Positions 26,813-35,717 of a stretch of DNA of 64,000 bases are shown piece by piece. Source of the stretch: Planctomycetota bacterium (GTDB taxonomy: Bacteria; Planctomycetota; GCA-2746535). Both the position numbers and the translations under genes were made by a program. The notes below the pieces were generated by a model. That model made no database searches, was not told the origin of the DNA, and saw nothing but the letters and a program-made list of their open reading frames with translations. The stretch covers positions 1-64,000 of the forward strand of contig NVWA01000010.1 of assembly GCA_002746535.1 (NCBI GenBank), written 5' to 3'. Each line of letters opens with the position of its first letter. Positions within the stretch are counted from its first letter, which is position 1.

Positions 26813-28207
26813 ATGAGATCATCTCCAAATATAGTCTACATTTTCGCTGACGAGTGGCGTGCCCAAGCTACCGGTTACAACGGCGATTCTAATTGTGAAA
26901 CCCCTATTCTAGACCGATTGGCTTCAGAAAGTATTAATGTAACCCATGCTGTTTCGGGTTGTTCTGTGTGTTGCCCTTATCGTGCCAGTTTAATGACAGG
27001 TCAGTATCCATTAACTCATTGTGTCTATATTAATGATGTCGAATTAAATTCTGAATGCAATTCCATTGCGCGAGCATTTGGTGAGAAGGGATATGATACC
27101 GCCTATATAGGTAAGTGGCATCTTTATGGTAGCCCGGATGGACAGTATGGCCGTCGGTCAGCGGTTGTCCCAAGAGAATATCAGTTGGGTTTTGATTATT
27201 GGAAGGGGTTTGAGTGTACACATGACTATAATAATTCGACTTACTTCTTCAATGAAGATCCTACGCCTCATCAATGGGAAGGGTATGATGCTTTTGCACA
27301 GAGTCATGATGCCGCAAAGTATATAGAAGATCATGCTGGTAAAGAAGATCCTTTTTTTATGATGCTTTCTTTAGGGCCTCCGCATTTTCCGTTACATTCG
27401 GCACCAGAAAAATACCGTAAACGTTATGAAAATCGTGCGATTGATTTGCGCCCGAATGTTCCTCCTAATTTACGAGATAAGGCCACAGAAGAATTACGAG
27501 GATATTATGCCCATATCGCAGCCGTTGATGATTGTCTCGAGATTGTTCTTGATTCTATTAAGAATGCAGGAATTGAGAATGATACCATCCTTGTATTTAC
27601 AGCCGATCATGGTGACATGCGCCAGAGTCAGGGGTTAGATACAAAACTTTTCCCATGGGATGAATCAATAAGAGTTCCATTTCTACTAAGGTGGCCAGGA
27701 CTTCATGGGGGTACAGGCTGTAAGCTTTCACTGCCTATTGATGCACCTGATATCATGCCTACCTTGCTTGGGCTCAGCGACCTATCGGTTCCAAGTTCAG
27801 TTGAGGGGCGTGATTGGTCGCCTTATTTTCGTGGAGAGGTCCAACCTAAAGAAGATGAAGGAGCTCTGCTGACAATGTCTGCTGAATTTGCTGAGCTAAG
27901 AAATAATGGTATGAAAGCTTACAGGGGGCTGAGAACCATTCGCTATACTTATGTGAGAAATCTTGATGGACCATGGTTGCTCTATGATAACAGTAGCGAT
28001 CCCTATCAAATGAATAATTTAATTGGCAATCAGAAATATGCTGATTTACAATCTACCATGGAAACACATCTGCAGAAACGTCTCAATGAATTAGGAGATG
28101 AATTTCTCGATGGCCACATATATCTTGAGCGAGATGGATTAACACACTATAGGGAAGTCAACAGCAAGAGTATTAGAAAATGGAAAGACCCATGGAAAAC
28201 CGAATAG
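26813..28207 (+). CDS. S1-family sulfatase
   Basis: This 464-residue arylsulfatase-fold protein has the formylglycine signature C-x-P-x-R as CCPYR at residues 53-57 (Cys53 is modified), continuing ASLMTGQYP. The N-terminal metal residues are FADEWR (Asp13-Glu14 in place of the usual Asp-Asp). YIGKWHLYG near residue 100 and TADHGDMR further on supply the other active-site motifs. It would cleave a sulfate ester from a sulfated glycan. No signal peptide is evident, so it is probably cytoplasmic. No maturation enzyme is in the window. Confidence 0.9.
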   Translation: MRSSPNIVYIFADEWRAQATGYNGDSNCETPILDRLASESINVTHAVSGCSVCCPYRASLMTGQYPLTHCVYINDVELNSECNSIARAFGEKGYDTAYIGKWHLYGSPDGQYGRRSAVVPREYQLGFDYWKGFECTHDYNNSTYFFNEDPTPHQWEGYDAFAQSHDAAKYIEDHAGKEDPFFMMLSLGPPHFPLHSAPEKYRKRYENRAIDLRPNVPPNLRDKATEELRGYYAHIAAVDDCLEIVLDSIKNAGIENDTILVFTADHGDMRQSQGLDTKLFPWDESIRVPFLLRWPGLHGGTGCKLSLPIDAPDIMPTLLGLSDLSVPSSVEGRDWSPYFRGEVQPKEDEGALLTMSAEFAELRNNGMKAYRGLRTIRYTYVRNLDGPWLLYDNSSDPYQMNNLIGNQKYADLQSTMETHLQKRLNELGDEFLDGHIYLERDGLTHYREVNSKSIRKWKDPWKTE

Positions 28208-28335
28208 GTAAATGCATTTTAATTTACCGACTATTGTAAATCACATTGAGAAAAAATAAATACTGTCTCTGGAAGAAATTAAATAATCCAAGTTTAAGTA
28301 CAAAAATTAATAGCCTAGGGTCACTGAGCTTTAAA

Positions 28336-28350
28336 GCAGATGGAATCTGC
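28336..28350. terminator. Short hairpin between convergent genes
   Basis: GCAGAT and ATCTGC enclose a GGA loop, just five bases beyond the end of the minus-strand substrate-binding gene and after the sulfatase. A weak bidirectional terminator is possible. Confidence 0.3.
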
Positions 28351-28354
28351 GGCT

Positions 28355-29152
28355 CTATTTTGGAAGATTTTTGGAACTTATAAATTTATTGGCAAAGTGT
28401 TTTTGGTAGGCACTAATAGCTTTTTCAACAATTTGATCAGATGTTTTATTGCTGAAAGCCATATATGGTTTGCTTTCAAAGGCTAAAAGAACGGTTTCAA
28501 TCTTATCCTTTGATACATTATTGTTTTCGAGAATTGATTTTAAATTATTTTCATGCTTGATCAGCAAATCAATTCTGCCTGCCATGAGCTGCTTTACGGT
28601 GGCATCCTGGTTACTAATCAATGTAATTTTATTGAAATTATTCTTTTTTAAATAGGCATGTTTATCACTAAGTTGATTTGTGCCAATATTTAGGCTTTTC
28701 AGGTCATCAATAGAAGTAGCTTTAATATCTGTCCTAGATTTTAGTTTATAGAAAAAGACTTTATCAGAAGGTGCTACTGGACCAACCCATTTAAATAGTT
28801 TCTCCCTTTCTTCTGTACGTACAATAGCAAAAATTAAAACATTAGGTTCGCTTGATGCCATCGTGAAAGACCGTGCCCAGGGATAGAGAAACATTTTATA
28901 TTCAAAGGGTGTTTCGCTGAGAACCTTGCGTACAATCTCTGTCGAAGTCCCTTTTATAATATTATTTTCTTCATAGCTGTATGGCTTCCAATCTTCGGTT
29001 ACTACTTTGATGAAAACGTTTTTTTTTGCTTTAGATGGGTTTTTATTTATTGGTGTATTTTGATTTGTATTCTCTAGATTATTTGATGAAGTGAATATAT
29101 AGGTTGTAACTATGGCTATAATTAGAAGCCCAAGAATTAGTAGAGTTTTCAT
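28355..29152 (-). CDS. Extracellular solute-binding protein, family 3-like
   Basis: This 265-residue protein has an N-terminal membrane anchor (residues 4-22), a Ser/Asn-rich linker, and then the bilobed SBP_bac_3 pattern: WKPYSYEENNIIKGTSTEIVRKVL, EREKLFKWVGPVAPSDKVFFYK and TVKQLMAGRIDLLIKHENN. Such proteins bind amino acids or other small ligands. No ABC transporter genes accompany it, so it may be a stand-alone sensor or a scavenging protein. The single anchor lacks a lipobox cysteine. It is transcribed convergently with the sulfatase. Confidence 0.8.
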   Translation of the reverse strand: MKTLLILGLLIIAIVTTYIFTSSNNLENTNQNTPINKNPSKAKKNVFIKVVTEDWKPYSYEENNIIKGTSTEIVRKVLSETPFEYKMFLYPWARSFTMASSEPNVLIFAIVRTEEREKLFKWVGPVAPSDKVFFYKLKSRTDIKATSIDDLKSLNIGTNQLSDKHAYLKKNNFNKITLISNQDATVKQLMAGRIDLLIKHENNLKSILENNNVSKDKIETVLLAFESKPYMAFSNKTSDQIVEKAISAYQKHFANKFISSKNLPK

Positions 29153-29356
29153 TTATATGCAAACTAAGTTATTATTTTTCTGTAATTGTAGAGATTAATT
29201 TCGTTTTAACAAAGAAACCATCAGATTTTGCATCTCAAAGGTTTAAATTTTACGGGGTATTATAGAATATGCTTATTAAATTATAAATCAAAGGTGCATT
29301 TTTGTTGTTGTGCTAAAATCAAACCAACTTGATTATCTTATTGTCCAGGGAAAATT

Positions 29357-30262
29357 ATGAATAAAGAAAATGAAAGACAAAAGCTATATGAATTACTTGG
29401 TGATCTTCCTCCAAAAAATAATGAGATTACGGTACAAGTTCTTAGCAAAGAGGAGCGTGAAAACTATTTACTGGAGAAGCTCGTTCTTGACTTGAATGGA
29501 GTTGAGAGCGTGCCAGCTTACTTTGTTAAACCAAAAAATACTAATGAACCTTTGCCTTGTATCCTATATAACCATGCCCACGGTGGCAATTATGAATTAG
29601 GCAAGGATGAATTGATAAATGGTCGTGGTGCTTTGCAAGATCCTCCTTATGCTGAAATGCTAACCTCAAAAGGTTATGCTGTTTTGTGTTTTGATACTTG
29701 GTGTTTCGGTGAACGCCGTGGCAGATTAGAAACAGAAATATTTAAAGACATGTTATGGAAAGGACAAGTGCTTTGGGGCATGATGGTATATGATAGTCTG
29801 CAATCATTGGATTATCTTGCTTCCCGCCCTGATGTTGATTCGAATCGTCTCGGAACAATTGGTATTTCGATGGGCAGTACAATGGCATGGTGGGTTGCCG
29901 CCCTTGATGAACGTGTCAAAGTATGTATTGATATTTGCTGTATGACGGATTTTCAGGCGCTAATTGAATCTAGAGGATTAGATGGCCATGGTATTTATTA
30001 CTATGTACCTTCGTTGTTAAAATACTTTACCACGACAACGATCAATGCTCTTATTGCCCCGCGGGCACATTTAAGTTTAGCAGGAAATTACGATGAACTT
30101 ACACCTCCAGCCGGATTAGATAAAATTGATAAAGAATTAAAAGAGATTTATAGAGATGAAAAAGCTGAAGATGCTTGGTTACTCAAACGTTATGATATTG
30201 GACACTTTGAAACTGCCCAAATGCGATCTGAAATTATTTCCTTTCTAGATAAATGGTTCTAG
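29357..30262 (+). CDS. Alpha/beta hydrolase (dienelactone hydrolase / acetyl xylan esterase-like)
   Basis: This 301-residue hydrolase has the nucleophile elbow GISMGS ([15 protein letters not shown], about residues 170-184). The acid residue is probably in NYDELTPP and the histidine in [10 protein letters not shown]. An oxyanion region YNHAHGGNY lies near residue 71. There is no signal peptide, so it is cytoplasmic. It is typical of carbohydrate or ester clusters, and its neighbours (sulfatase, lyase-like protein, AraC regulator) suggest glycan degradation. AGGG lies six bases before the ATG. Confidence 0.85.
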   Translation: MNKENERQKLYELLGDLPPKNNEITVQVLSKEERENYLLEKLVLDLNGVESVPAYFVKPKNTNEPLPCILYNHAHGGNYELGKDELINGRGALQDPPYAEMLTSKGYAVLCFDTWCFGERRGRLETEIFKDMLWKGQVLWGMMVYDSLQSLDYLASRPDVDSNRLGTIGISMGSTMAWWVAALDERVKVCIDICCMTDFQALIESRGLDGHGIYYYVPSLLKYFTTTTINALIAPRAHLSLAGNYDELTPPAGLDKIDKELKEIYRDEKAEDAWLLKRYDIGHFETAQMRSEIISFLDKWF

Positions 30263-30304
30263 TGAAAAAAGTGAGAAATAAACTAGCCTGTCCGAGATTA
30301 GGCT

Positions 30305-30459
30305 GTAGGTTGGGCTGAGTAATGCGAAGCCCAACATTCAAATATCCTTTTGTTTAAATTATTTGATAGAAATATTCGTTCTAAATTCAAAAATCATCTT
30401 CGGCAGAAAGGTTATTCTTATGGGTAACGTTGGGCTTCGCATTACTCAGCCCAACCTAC
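30305..30459. repeat. REP-like inverted repeat (two 31-base arms)
   Basis: The left arm (30305-30335) and right arm (30429-30459) are exact reverse complements over 31 bases. Each arm is itself a hairpin (TTGGGCT and AGCCCAA flank a GAGTAATGCGA core). The arms are far more GC-rich than the surroundings. The 93-base centre is ordinary AT-rich sequence. This matches the REP/BIME-like family of short intergenic elements carrying GTTGGG...CCCAAC arms. No transposase is inside, so it would be moved by a gene elsewhere. Confidence 0.8.
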
Positions 30460-30497
30460 GGAGACTATTTGGAGAGCGTTGACTAGCAATCATAACC

Positions 30498-32657
30498 TTA
30501 TATTCTATTTACTATTGCACTACCAGGATCTAATATTAGTTTATTTGAACCTAATTCTTCAATGGTACCTGTTTGTTGCCATGGTTTGTTTCCTTGCCAA
30601 ATGATTGATTGGTTGTTTAGGTTAGCAATGATTTCGTAGGTGATTTCATCTTGACCCTTTACAATGGCTTTTTGCAAACCTTCATGATTCCAGTTCATGG
30701 AATTATTTTTTTTGGATTGCTCAAGTAATGATGTATTAGTATTCGAGTGAATGCTGACAGCTGCCAGATATAAGGCCTCATCTTTTTCAAAAGAATCATA
30801 AGGCTCATATTTCTTCGGGGAAACCTGAACTCTGTCAATAAATAAGGACCCACCTGCCAGATGATTGTGCGGTTTATGTGAATTCGATTTAATGCCAGCA
30901 GACCTTTGATCAGCTGTGATTAAAGTTAGTGGACTGGAATGATCCAGACTTGTGATTCCAAGTTTATGATCCACAAGTAGCCATGGGGTTTCAACTTTAA
31001 TATTCTTATCTATTGGTGAATGTAAAAATTGTTTTTCAGGCGTTTCATAGTGGCGTTTCGAATGATTAAAAACATCATTAGGAATAGACCAATTCAATCC
31101 ATAAGATTCTTTTAAATAGAGAAATTTTTCAGCATAAACTTTTTGTAGAATGATCATGGTATTATCATCGGGTAATGCCATGCAGATTAAATAGCCATAA
31201 GCAAAATTTTCCGGACCAGAAAACTGTTCGGCTATATGTCCTTCTTCTGCAAAGGAAATTTTGCCACCTGTTAAAAAACCAGCTTCGAAATTATTGTTAA
31301 CAAAATTGCTACTGTTAACAGTATAAATAAATGAGGTGCCTTTTACATTGCCAATGCCATTGACTGACCACTCGCACAAACTACTATCATCAGGAGGTAA
31401 ACAAGTTGCAGTTGGGCCTTTACCACTTTTCCAGGTAAAACTGGCAAGTCGGTTTTTCCCATGAATTGCAGAGCTACCATGATAGGTATCAGACCATTGA
31501 GTTATTTCTCTTTTAGAAGGAATATCTGCTTTTGAAGAACCTGCCCATCGCAGAGCAAAAGATAATGTATTGGCTCTGTCGGTTTCCAGACGAGTATAAT
31601 AAAGGGGAGAAATATTTTTCATGATTTCTAATCTTTCCCCCAAATAAGAACCATCCCTATTTGAATTCTGTTCTGTGTAAACTTGCTGCAGCCAGTTATT
31701 GATCCAATCAGAACAATCTTCTTTTAAATAATCCTCTACCCAACACCACATTGGCAAAGCATAATCTTGGCAATAGCAGTAGGGGATTCTTGTATCGCCT
31801 CCTACACGCCATAACCTTCCATCATCAAAGGTAAATGTTTTGATCAAGTTCCATAATTCTTTGGCATGATGATAAAGAGCTTCAGGTGCTTTGAATCCAT
31901 TGTGTTTACATGAAAAATGATACATGGCGATGTTTGAAAGGCAGATAACCATATACCCGACATTTAAATAACCATGATGATTTAAACTAAAAGTATCAAA
32001 AAAATTGCCTCCAATGTGATTTTCGCTAACAGAGATTCCATCATACTCGGTTAAACTTTCTTTATCTTCAGCTATAGAGATACCATTGATTAAGAATTTA
32101 ATACCCTGTTCCTGTAAATTTCCTGCTTCTGGAATTTCTGGATACATGCTCGCGACTCTATGCAGAAATGCACCATTCCATAAATTGCTTTCTGGTTTAT
32201 TATTTTTAACTTCACCGGCTTCGATGGAATAATTATTCAACAGCCAATTCGCTTCACTTATAAAAACTCTTTTTATTAAAGAATTAATTTCGTCATCTAA
32301 ATGCGATTCTAAAGTTTCAATACTATGCATCATTCGTTCAATGCCTAAAACGGATATCCATGTATGTCCCCATTTACTTTCATCACCACAAGTAAGATTG
32401 CCTGAATGATGTGTTTCTAAATTATAGCGCAATAATCCTTTTGCTTGTTGCAAGAGTTTCGGTTGAATGTCTGCCTCGACTAAATCGTTGCTACCCAAAA
32501 TAGCAAAGGCACTGAATGCTTTTTGAATAGTTTGTATACCCCAACCATTGCAGCCATGTCCATAAATTAGGTGTTGGTCTGAACCCTGATCCGATCGTAT
32601 CCATTTTTGCGATGATTGTGTCCATTGAAGTAATGAGTTTGTGAGTTGCTCTTTCAT
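30498..32657 (-). CDS. Large cytoplasmic barrel protein, probably polysaccharide lyase- or hydrolase-like
   Basis: This 719-residue protein has no signal peptide. The first 400 residues are helical, with Trp, His and Tyr clusters as in (alpha/alpha)6 toroids: GHGCNGWGIQ, NHHGYLNVGYM and WRVGGDTRIPYCYCQDYALP. The last 300 residues are beta-rich (a sandwich). This architecture is shared by several polysaccharide lyases and heparinase-like enzymes, but no exact family can be named. The start has AAGGA seven bases upstream. It is divergent from the PocR/AraC regulator, which probably controls it. Confidence 0.45.
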   Translation of the reverse strand: MKEQLTNSLLQWTQSSQKWIRSDQGSDQHLIYGHGCNGWGIQTIQKAFSAFAILGSNDLVEADIQPKLLQQAKGLLRYNLETHHSGNLTCGDESKWGHTWISVLGIERMMHSIETLESHLDDEINSLIKRVFISEANWLLNNYSIEAGEVKNNKPESNLWNGAFLHRVASMYPEIPEAGNLQEQGIKFLINGISIAEDKESLTEYDGISVSENHIGGNFFDTFSLNHHGYLNVGYMVICLSNIAMYHFSCKHNGFKAPEALYHHAKELWNLIKTFTFDDGRLWRVGGDTRIPYCYCQDYALPMWCWVEDYLKEDCSDWINNWLQQVYTEQNSNRDGSYLGERLEIMKNISPLYYTRLETDRANTLSFALRWAGSSKADIPSKREITQWSDTYHGSSAIHGKNRLASFTWKSGKGPTATCLPPDDSSLCEWSVNGIGNVKGTSFIYTVNSSNFVNNNFEAGFLTGGKISFAEEGHIAEQFSGPENFAYGYLICMALPDDNTMIILQKVYAEKFLYLKESYGLNWSIPNDVFNHSKRHYETPEKQFLHSPIDKNIKVETPWLLVDHKLGITSLDHSSPLTLITADQRSAGIKSNSHKPHNHLAGGSLFIDRVQVSPKKYEPYDSFEKDEALYLAAVSIHSNTNTSLLEQSKKNNSMNWNHEGLQKAIVKGQDEITYEIIANLNNQSIIWQGNKPWQQTGTIEELGSNKLILDPGSAIVNRI

Positions 32658-32771
32658 TTCATTTTCCTTTTGCCGGTTTATTTAAAAGAGCATACAGTAT
32701 TCTGAATGTTTAAAAATGGACATAAATGAATATTTAATGTATAATTCAATGATTTAATAGATGATTAGTAT

Positions 32772-33587
32772 ATGAATAATCTTGAATCACAGCTACTGGC
32801 TTTCGAGAGCACAATAGGAAAACAATTAACTCTCATCGATAATCATGGCTTTTTTATTGATGAAGCAGGTTCTTCGATTTATCCTCGAACGAGGCATTCT
32901 CATCAATCACTCACAAGTTGTAAAGCTGGTTTCTGTATGAAGCGATGTGTTCAACATTGTCGCCATACCAATAACCATTATTTTGAAACTACCAGCGAAA
33001 TTAAAATTGATAAGTGTTGGAATGGACTTGTTCAATTAGCAATTCCTTTAATAGTCGATGGACGACATGAAGGTACTTTGTATCTTGGTAACTGGCGTGA
33101 AAAAAAATATTATAAAAAATCTAAAATAACAAAATCTGCCTGGCTAAAAGTTCCCTATTACAATGATGATGAAATAGAAGTTTATAAAAATTGGCTACAA
33201 TTAATTGCCAATGGTATTTTACATTCTGTTCTACAGGAAAAAATTCCCTCTGACCCAAAAGCAAAAGAGTTGCTTCAATGGGTAAATGAAAATCTTTCAA
33301 AAAAACCACGACTGGATGATTTGGCAGAAAGTTGGGGCGTTACTCCAAACCATTGTAGTCATAAATGTAAAAAACTAACTGGTATGAGTTTTAGTGATTT
33401 GATTATTTCTAATCGTATAAAGCGATGCAAGGCCTTGTTGAATAACACCAAATTAAGTTTGGGTGAAATAGCTTCACAGTTAGGCTTCAATGATGCTTAC
33501 CATCTTGGTAAGCAATTTAAGAATATTGTAGGGGAAAGTCCAGGGCAATTTAGGAAAACGTCTATTGTTGGTGGAGAATCAAAATAA
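32772..33587 (+). CDS. AraC-family regulator with PocR-like sensor domain
   Basis: Residues 1-125 resemble the PocR sensor domain, with characteristic cysteines (SCKAGFCMKRCVQHC) and the strand LAIPLIVDGRHEGTLYLGNW. Residues 160-265 form the AraC double helix-turn-helix (LDDLAESWGVTPNHCSHKCK and SLGEIASQLGFNDAYHLGKQ). It is divergent from the 719-residue barrel protein with 114 bases between, so it probably activates that gene and perhaps the sulfatase or hydrolase genes in response to a ligand. Confidence 0.9.
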   Translation: MNNLESQLLAFESTIGKQLTLIDNHGFFIDEAGSSIYPRTRHSHQSLTSCKAGFCMKRCVQHCRHTNNHYFETTSEIKIDKCWNGLVQLAIPLIVDGRHEGTLYLGNWREKKYYKKSKITKSAWLKVPYYNDDEIEVYKNWLQLIANGILHSVLQEKIPSDPKAKELLQWVNENLSKKPRLDDLAESWGVTPNHCSHKCKKLTGMSFSDLIISNRIKRCKALLNNTKLSLGEIASQLGFNDAYHLGKQFKNIVGESPGQFRKTSIVGGESK

Positions 33588-33834
33588 AGGACATTAATAT
33601 GATTTCAAAATCATAGCCGGTCATTTTTTCCTTGAAATTTAATTCATAAAAGCTCGTACCTTAAACCCCTTCTTATTCAAACCGTTTGTATTGATCATAA
33701 TTTTAAAAATTCAGTGTCAGGGAATAGATATTATTTAAAGTAATTTAAAGTTTGAGTGTCCAAAAAAATTATCAGTGGTAATTAGCGTTAGTCCTTTAGT
33801 ATTTTTTAAAGACAAGCTTGTATTGCAATTAATT

Positions 33835-34386
33835 CTAATTGGGCAAACTTTTTATATAATCGACCATGTCATAGCTGGATGGCTTAAGACCTGATGAATC
33901 TCCTTCCCCAATTGCTACACTAAAAGGAGCAGATCCATAGATATTTTTATAATAAACAATTCGTTTATTTTTAACATCTATCACCGTTAGTTTCCAGACA
34001 TGCACATTGGCTTTTCCTATCACTCTCGATTTGTCTTTCATATCTACATAATTACCGCGATTGACTTGTTTTCGAGTAATCCAAACAATGGTGTCTACTT
34101 CGCTTGGGTCGTATGCTCTAATATCACTTGGAAGTTTCATATGAAGAGAATCAATTTCTCGATCGTCAATATTTATAATTACTACTTTTCCTCTACGATA
34201 TCTCATACCCCGACGATATTTTTGATCTAGATCTTGATCAATTAAATTGGGGATTTTTCCTCGAAAATTTTTTCTAATGGCATAATCAACATACCAAGGC
34301 CTCACAAGGACATAGATTACAAAACCAAATACTACCGCCATAATCAAAATTGATTTTATATTTTCAGCTTTTGAAAGTTCTTTCAC
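33835..34386 (-). CDS. Single-pass membrane protein of unknown function
   Basis: This 183-residue protein has one N-terminal transmembrane segment (about residues 10-28, SILIMAVVFGFVIYVLV). A basic loop (RRGMRYRRGK) and a compact beta-rich domain follow (VVIINIDDREIDSLHMKLP, VDTIVWITRKQVNRG, KLTVIDVKNKRIVYYKNI). No known family is recognised. The C-terminal strand-rich part could bind a partner in the periplasm. It has no operon partners. Confidence 0.55.
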   Translation of the reverse strand: MKELSKAENIKSILIMAVVFGFVIYVLVRPWYVDYAIRKNFRGKIPNLIDQDLDQKYRRGMRYRRGKVVIINIDDREIDSLHMKLPSDIRAYDPSEVDTIVWITRKQVNRGNYVDMKDKSRVIGKANVHVWKLTVIDVKNKRIVYYKNIYGSAPFSVAIGEGDSSGLKPSSYDMVDYIKSLPN

Positions 34387-34653
34387 CGAATAGTTTCCTG
34401 ATTTATATATATATTTTTTATCAAATTACTTCTACACCATATCCATATTATAGCAAAAGAATTAAGCCTCGGCTCTTATAGTTTCCGTTGAATTTAAGTG
34501 TAAAGTATGGGTGATAGCCCGCGGGGTCAAGATTAGGATTCGATTCTTGATCTTATAATCTCTAGCTAGTATGTTAAGTATCAATTACAAAGTGGCTTTC
34601 TTCTTATGTCATACCTGTAGAAGCCAGCTAATTAAAATGTCATTACTTAAATA

Positions 34654-35050
34654 CTAAAAATTTTCATGTCCAGTAGTATCAGCCCAAAATTCACCCGTGG
34701 TCTTGTTGTAATTCCACCCTTTTTTATTGGTGAAAGTCCCTTTTGAAGCTGTAGTTTCATTTACATTTGTTTTATTAATAGAGGTATTTAAGGGCAACTC
34801 TTTTAATAGTGCTTCTCTCTTAAGGCCATTGATTGTCCTTGTTCTTGTTAAATCTCTACTTAAGACAGGAAAATATTTTGTAACCGTTTTGTATACTTGG
34901 ATAGCGGATCGAACTGTTTGTAAATTTGATTTAATTGCTGTGTCTACAGAATCCTTGGCTACACCAGAAAATTGTGGTATGACAATGGCAGCCAAAGTAC
35001 CTAGAATGATGATAACTATTAAGACTTCAATTAAAGTATGATCTTTTCAT
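34654..35050 (-). pseudogene. Type II secretion/type IV pseudopilin gene with N-terminal frameshift
   Basis: Reading from the ATG at 35050, which has TAGGAG five bases upstream, the frame starts MKRSYFN and stops at once. The pseudopilin core continues in another frame: TLIEVLIVIIILGTLAAIVI, then PQFSG. The expected start would be ATG AAA AGA TCA TTT ACT TTA; the sequence has only one T between TCA and ACT, so two bases are missing (or one is extra). Downstream of the break 113 residues remain open and look intact, ending in FWADTTGHENF. It is probably a recent frameshift, or an assembly error. Confidence 0.6.
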
Positions 35051-35717
35051 GCATAGCTCCTAAGTATATTTTATTTTTCCTCTATACTTATAATTTCGGA
35101 TCAAACGAGTTTTTTTATAAGACTTTTTATCAATGAAATAAAATAATTAAGAAATTTTATTTAATTAGAACTTAGGTTTGTATTATTAGATTTAAATACA
35201 ACCGTGTTAAATTAAGGCAGCCGTTTCTAAAACCAAAGATGCCTGGATTGATGAAGGTAGTATACCATCAAAGATGGTAACATTTCCCCTAAAAATAAAA
35301 CCTCATTTGGTTTAAATCTTAACCGATCTGATCCACGAAAGGAGTAAAGTTTTTGGCATGTAAGATTTGAATAACATTTTTTACAAGTAAGATGTTTGCG
35401 CCATATTGGTCCATGAAATGGGACACCAGCTGCAGAGTTTAAGGTTTGCTCTGGACGTAATCCAGTACAATTACTCAATAGTAGGACAGTATTCTTTGGC
35501 TGAATTGCAGATTCAACGGCAGCTTAGTCTAAAAATTATTCATAATCCATTACAAATAAGGCACTAATGATATTTATTTTTATCTATGAACCAGCAGTCA
35601 TATATTGATATCTAAAAAACAGCACAGTTAATAATTTAATTTTAATGGAATTATTTATTTGTTTCGCTAACACATTGTGGAATTAGTTGGAAGACTATTT
35701 GAAAGGTATTAATCCTT
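35051..35717. other. Gene-poor stretch with a decayed ORF
   Basis: About 670 bases lie between the pseudopilin and the large surface protein. A minus-strand open frame at about 35227-35520 is described separately as a possible gene remnant. The remainder is AT-rich without a recognised promoter or RNA. Confidence 0.35.
35227..35521 (-). pseudogene. Possible decayed gene fragment
   Basis: The frame runs without a plausible start (in-frame upstream stop near 35524) through AAVESAIQPKNTVLLLSNCTG to a Cys-containing segment (LTCKKCYSNLTCQKLYSF), then LRFKPNEVLFLGE. In another frame the end reads NVTIFDGILPSSIQASLVLE, suggesting a frameshift. The composition looks coding. The Cys pairs and PNEV ending faintly recall the C-terminus of glycosyltransferase family 9 proteins, but this is speculative. 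Confidence 0.3.

Noticed and set aside
34525..34552. Hairpin-like stretch with TTCGATT resembling a tRNA T-arm
   Set aside because: The T-stem does not pair properly and no acceptor, D or anticodon arms fit around it. It is at most a short hairpin.
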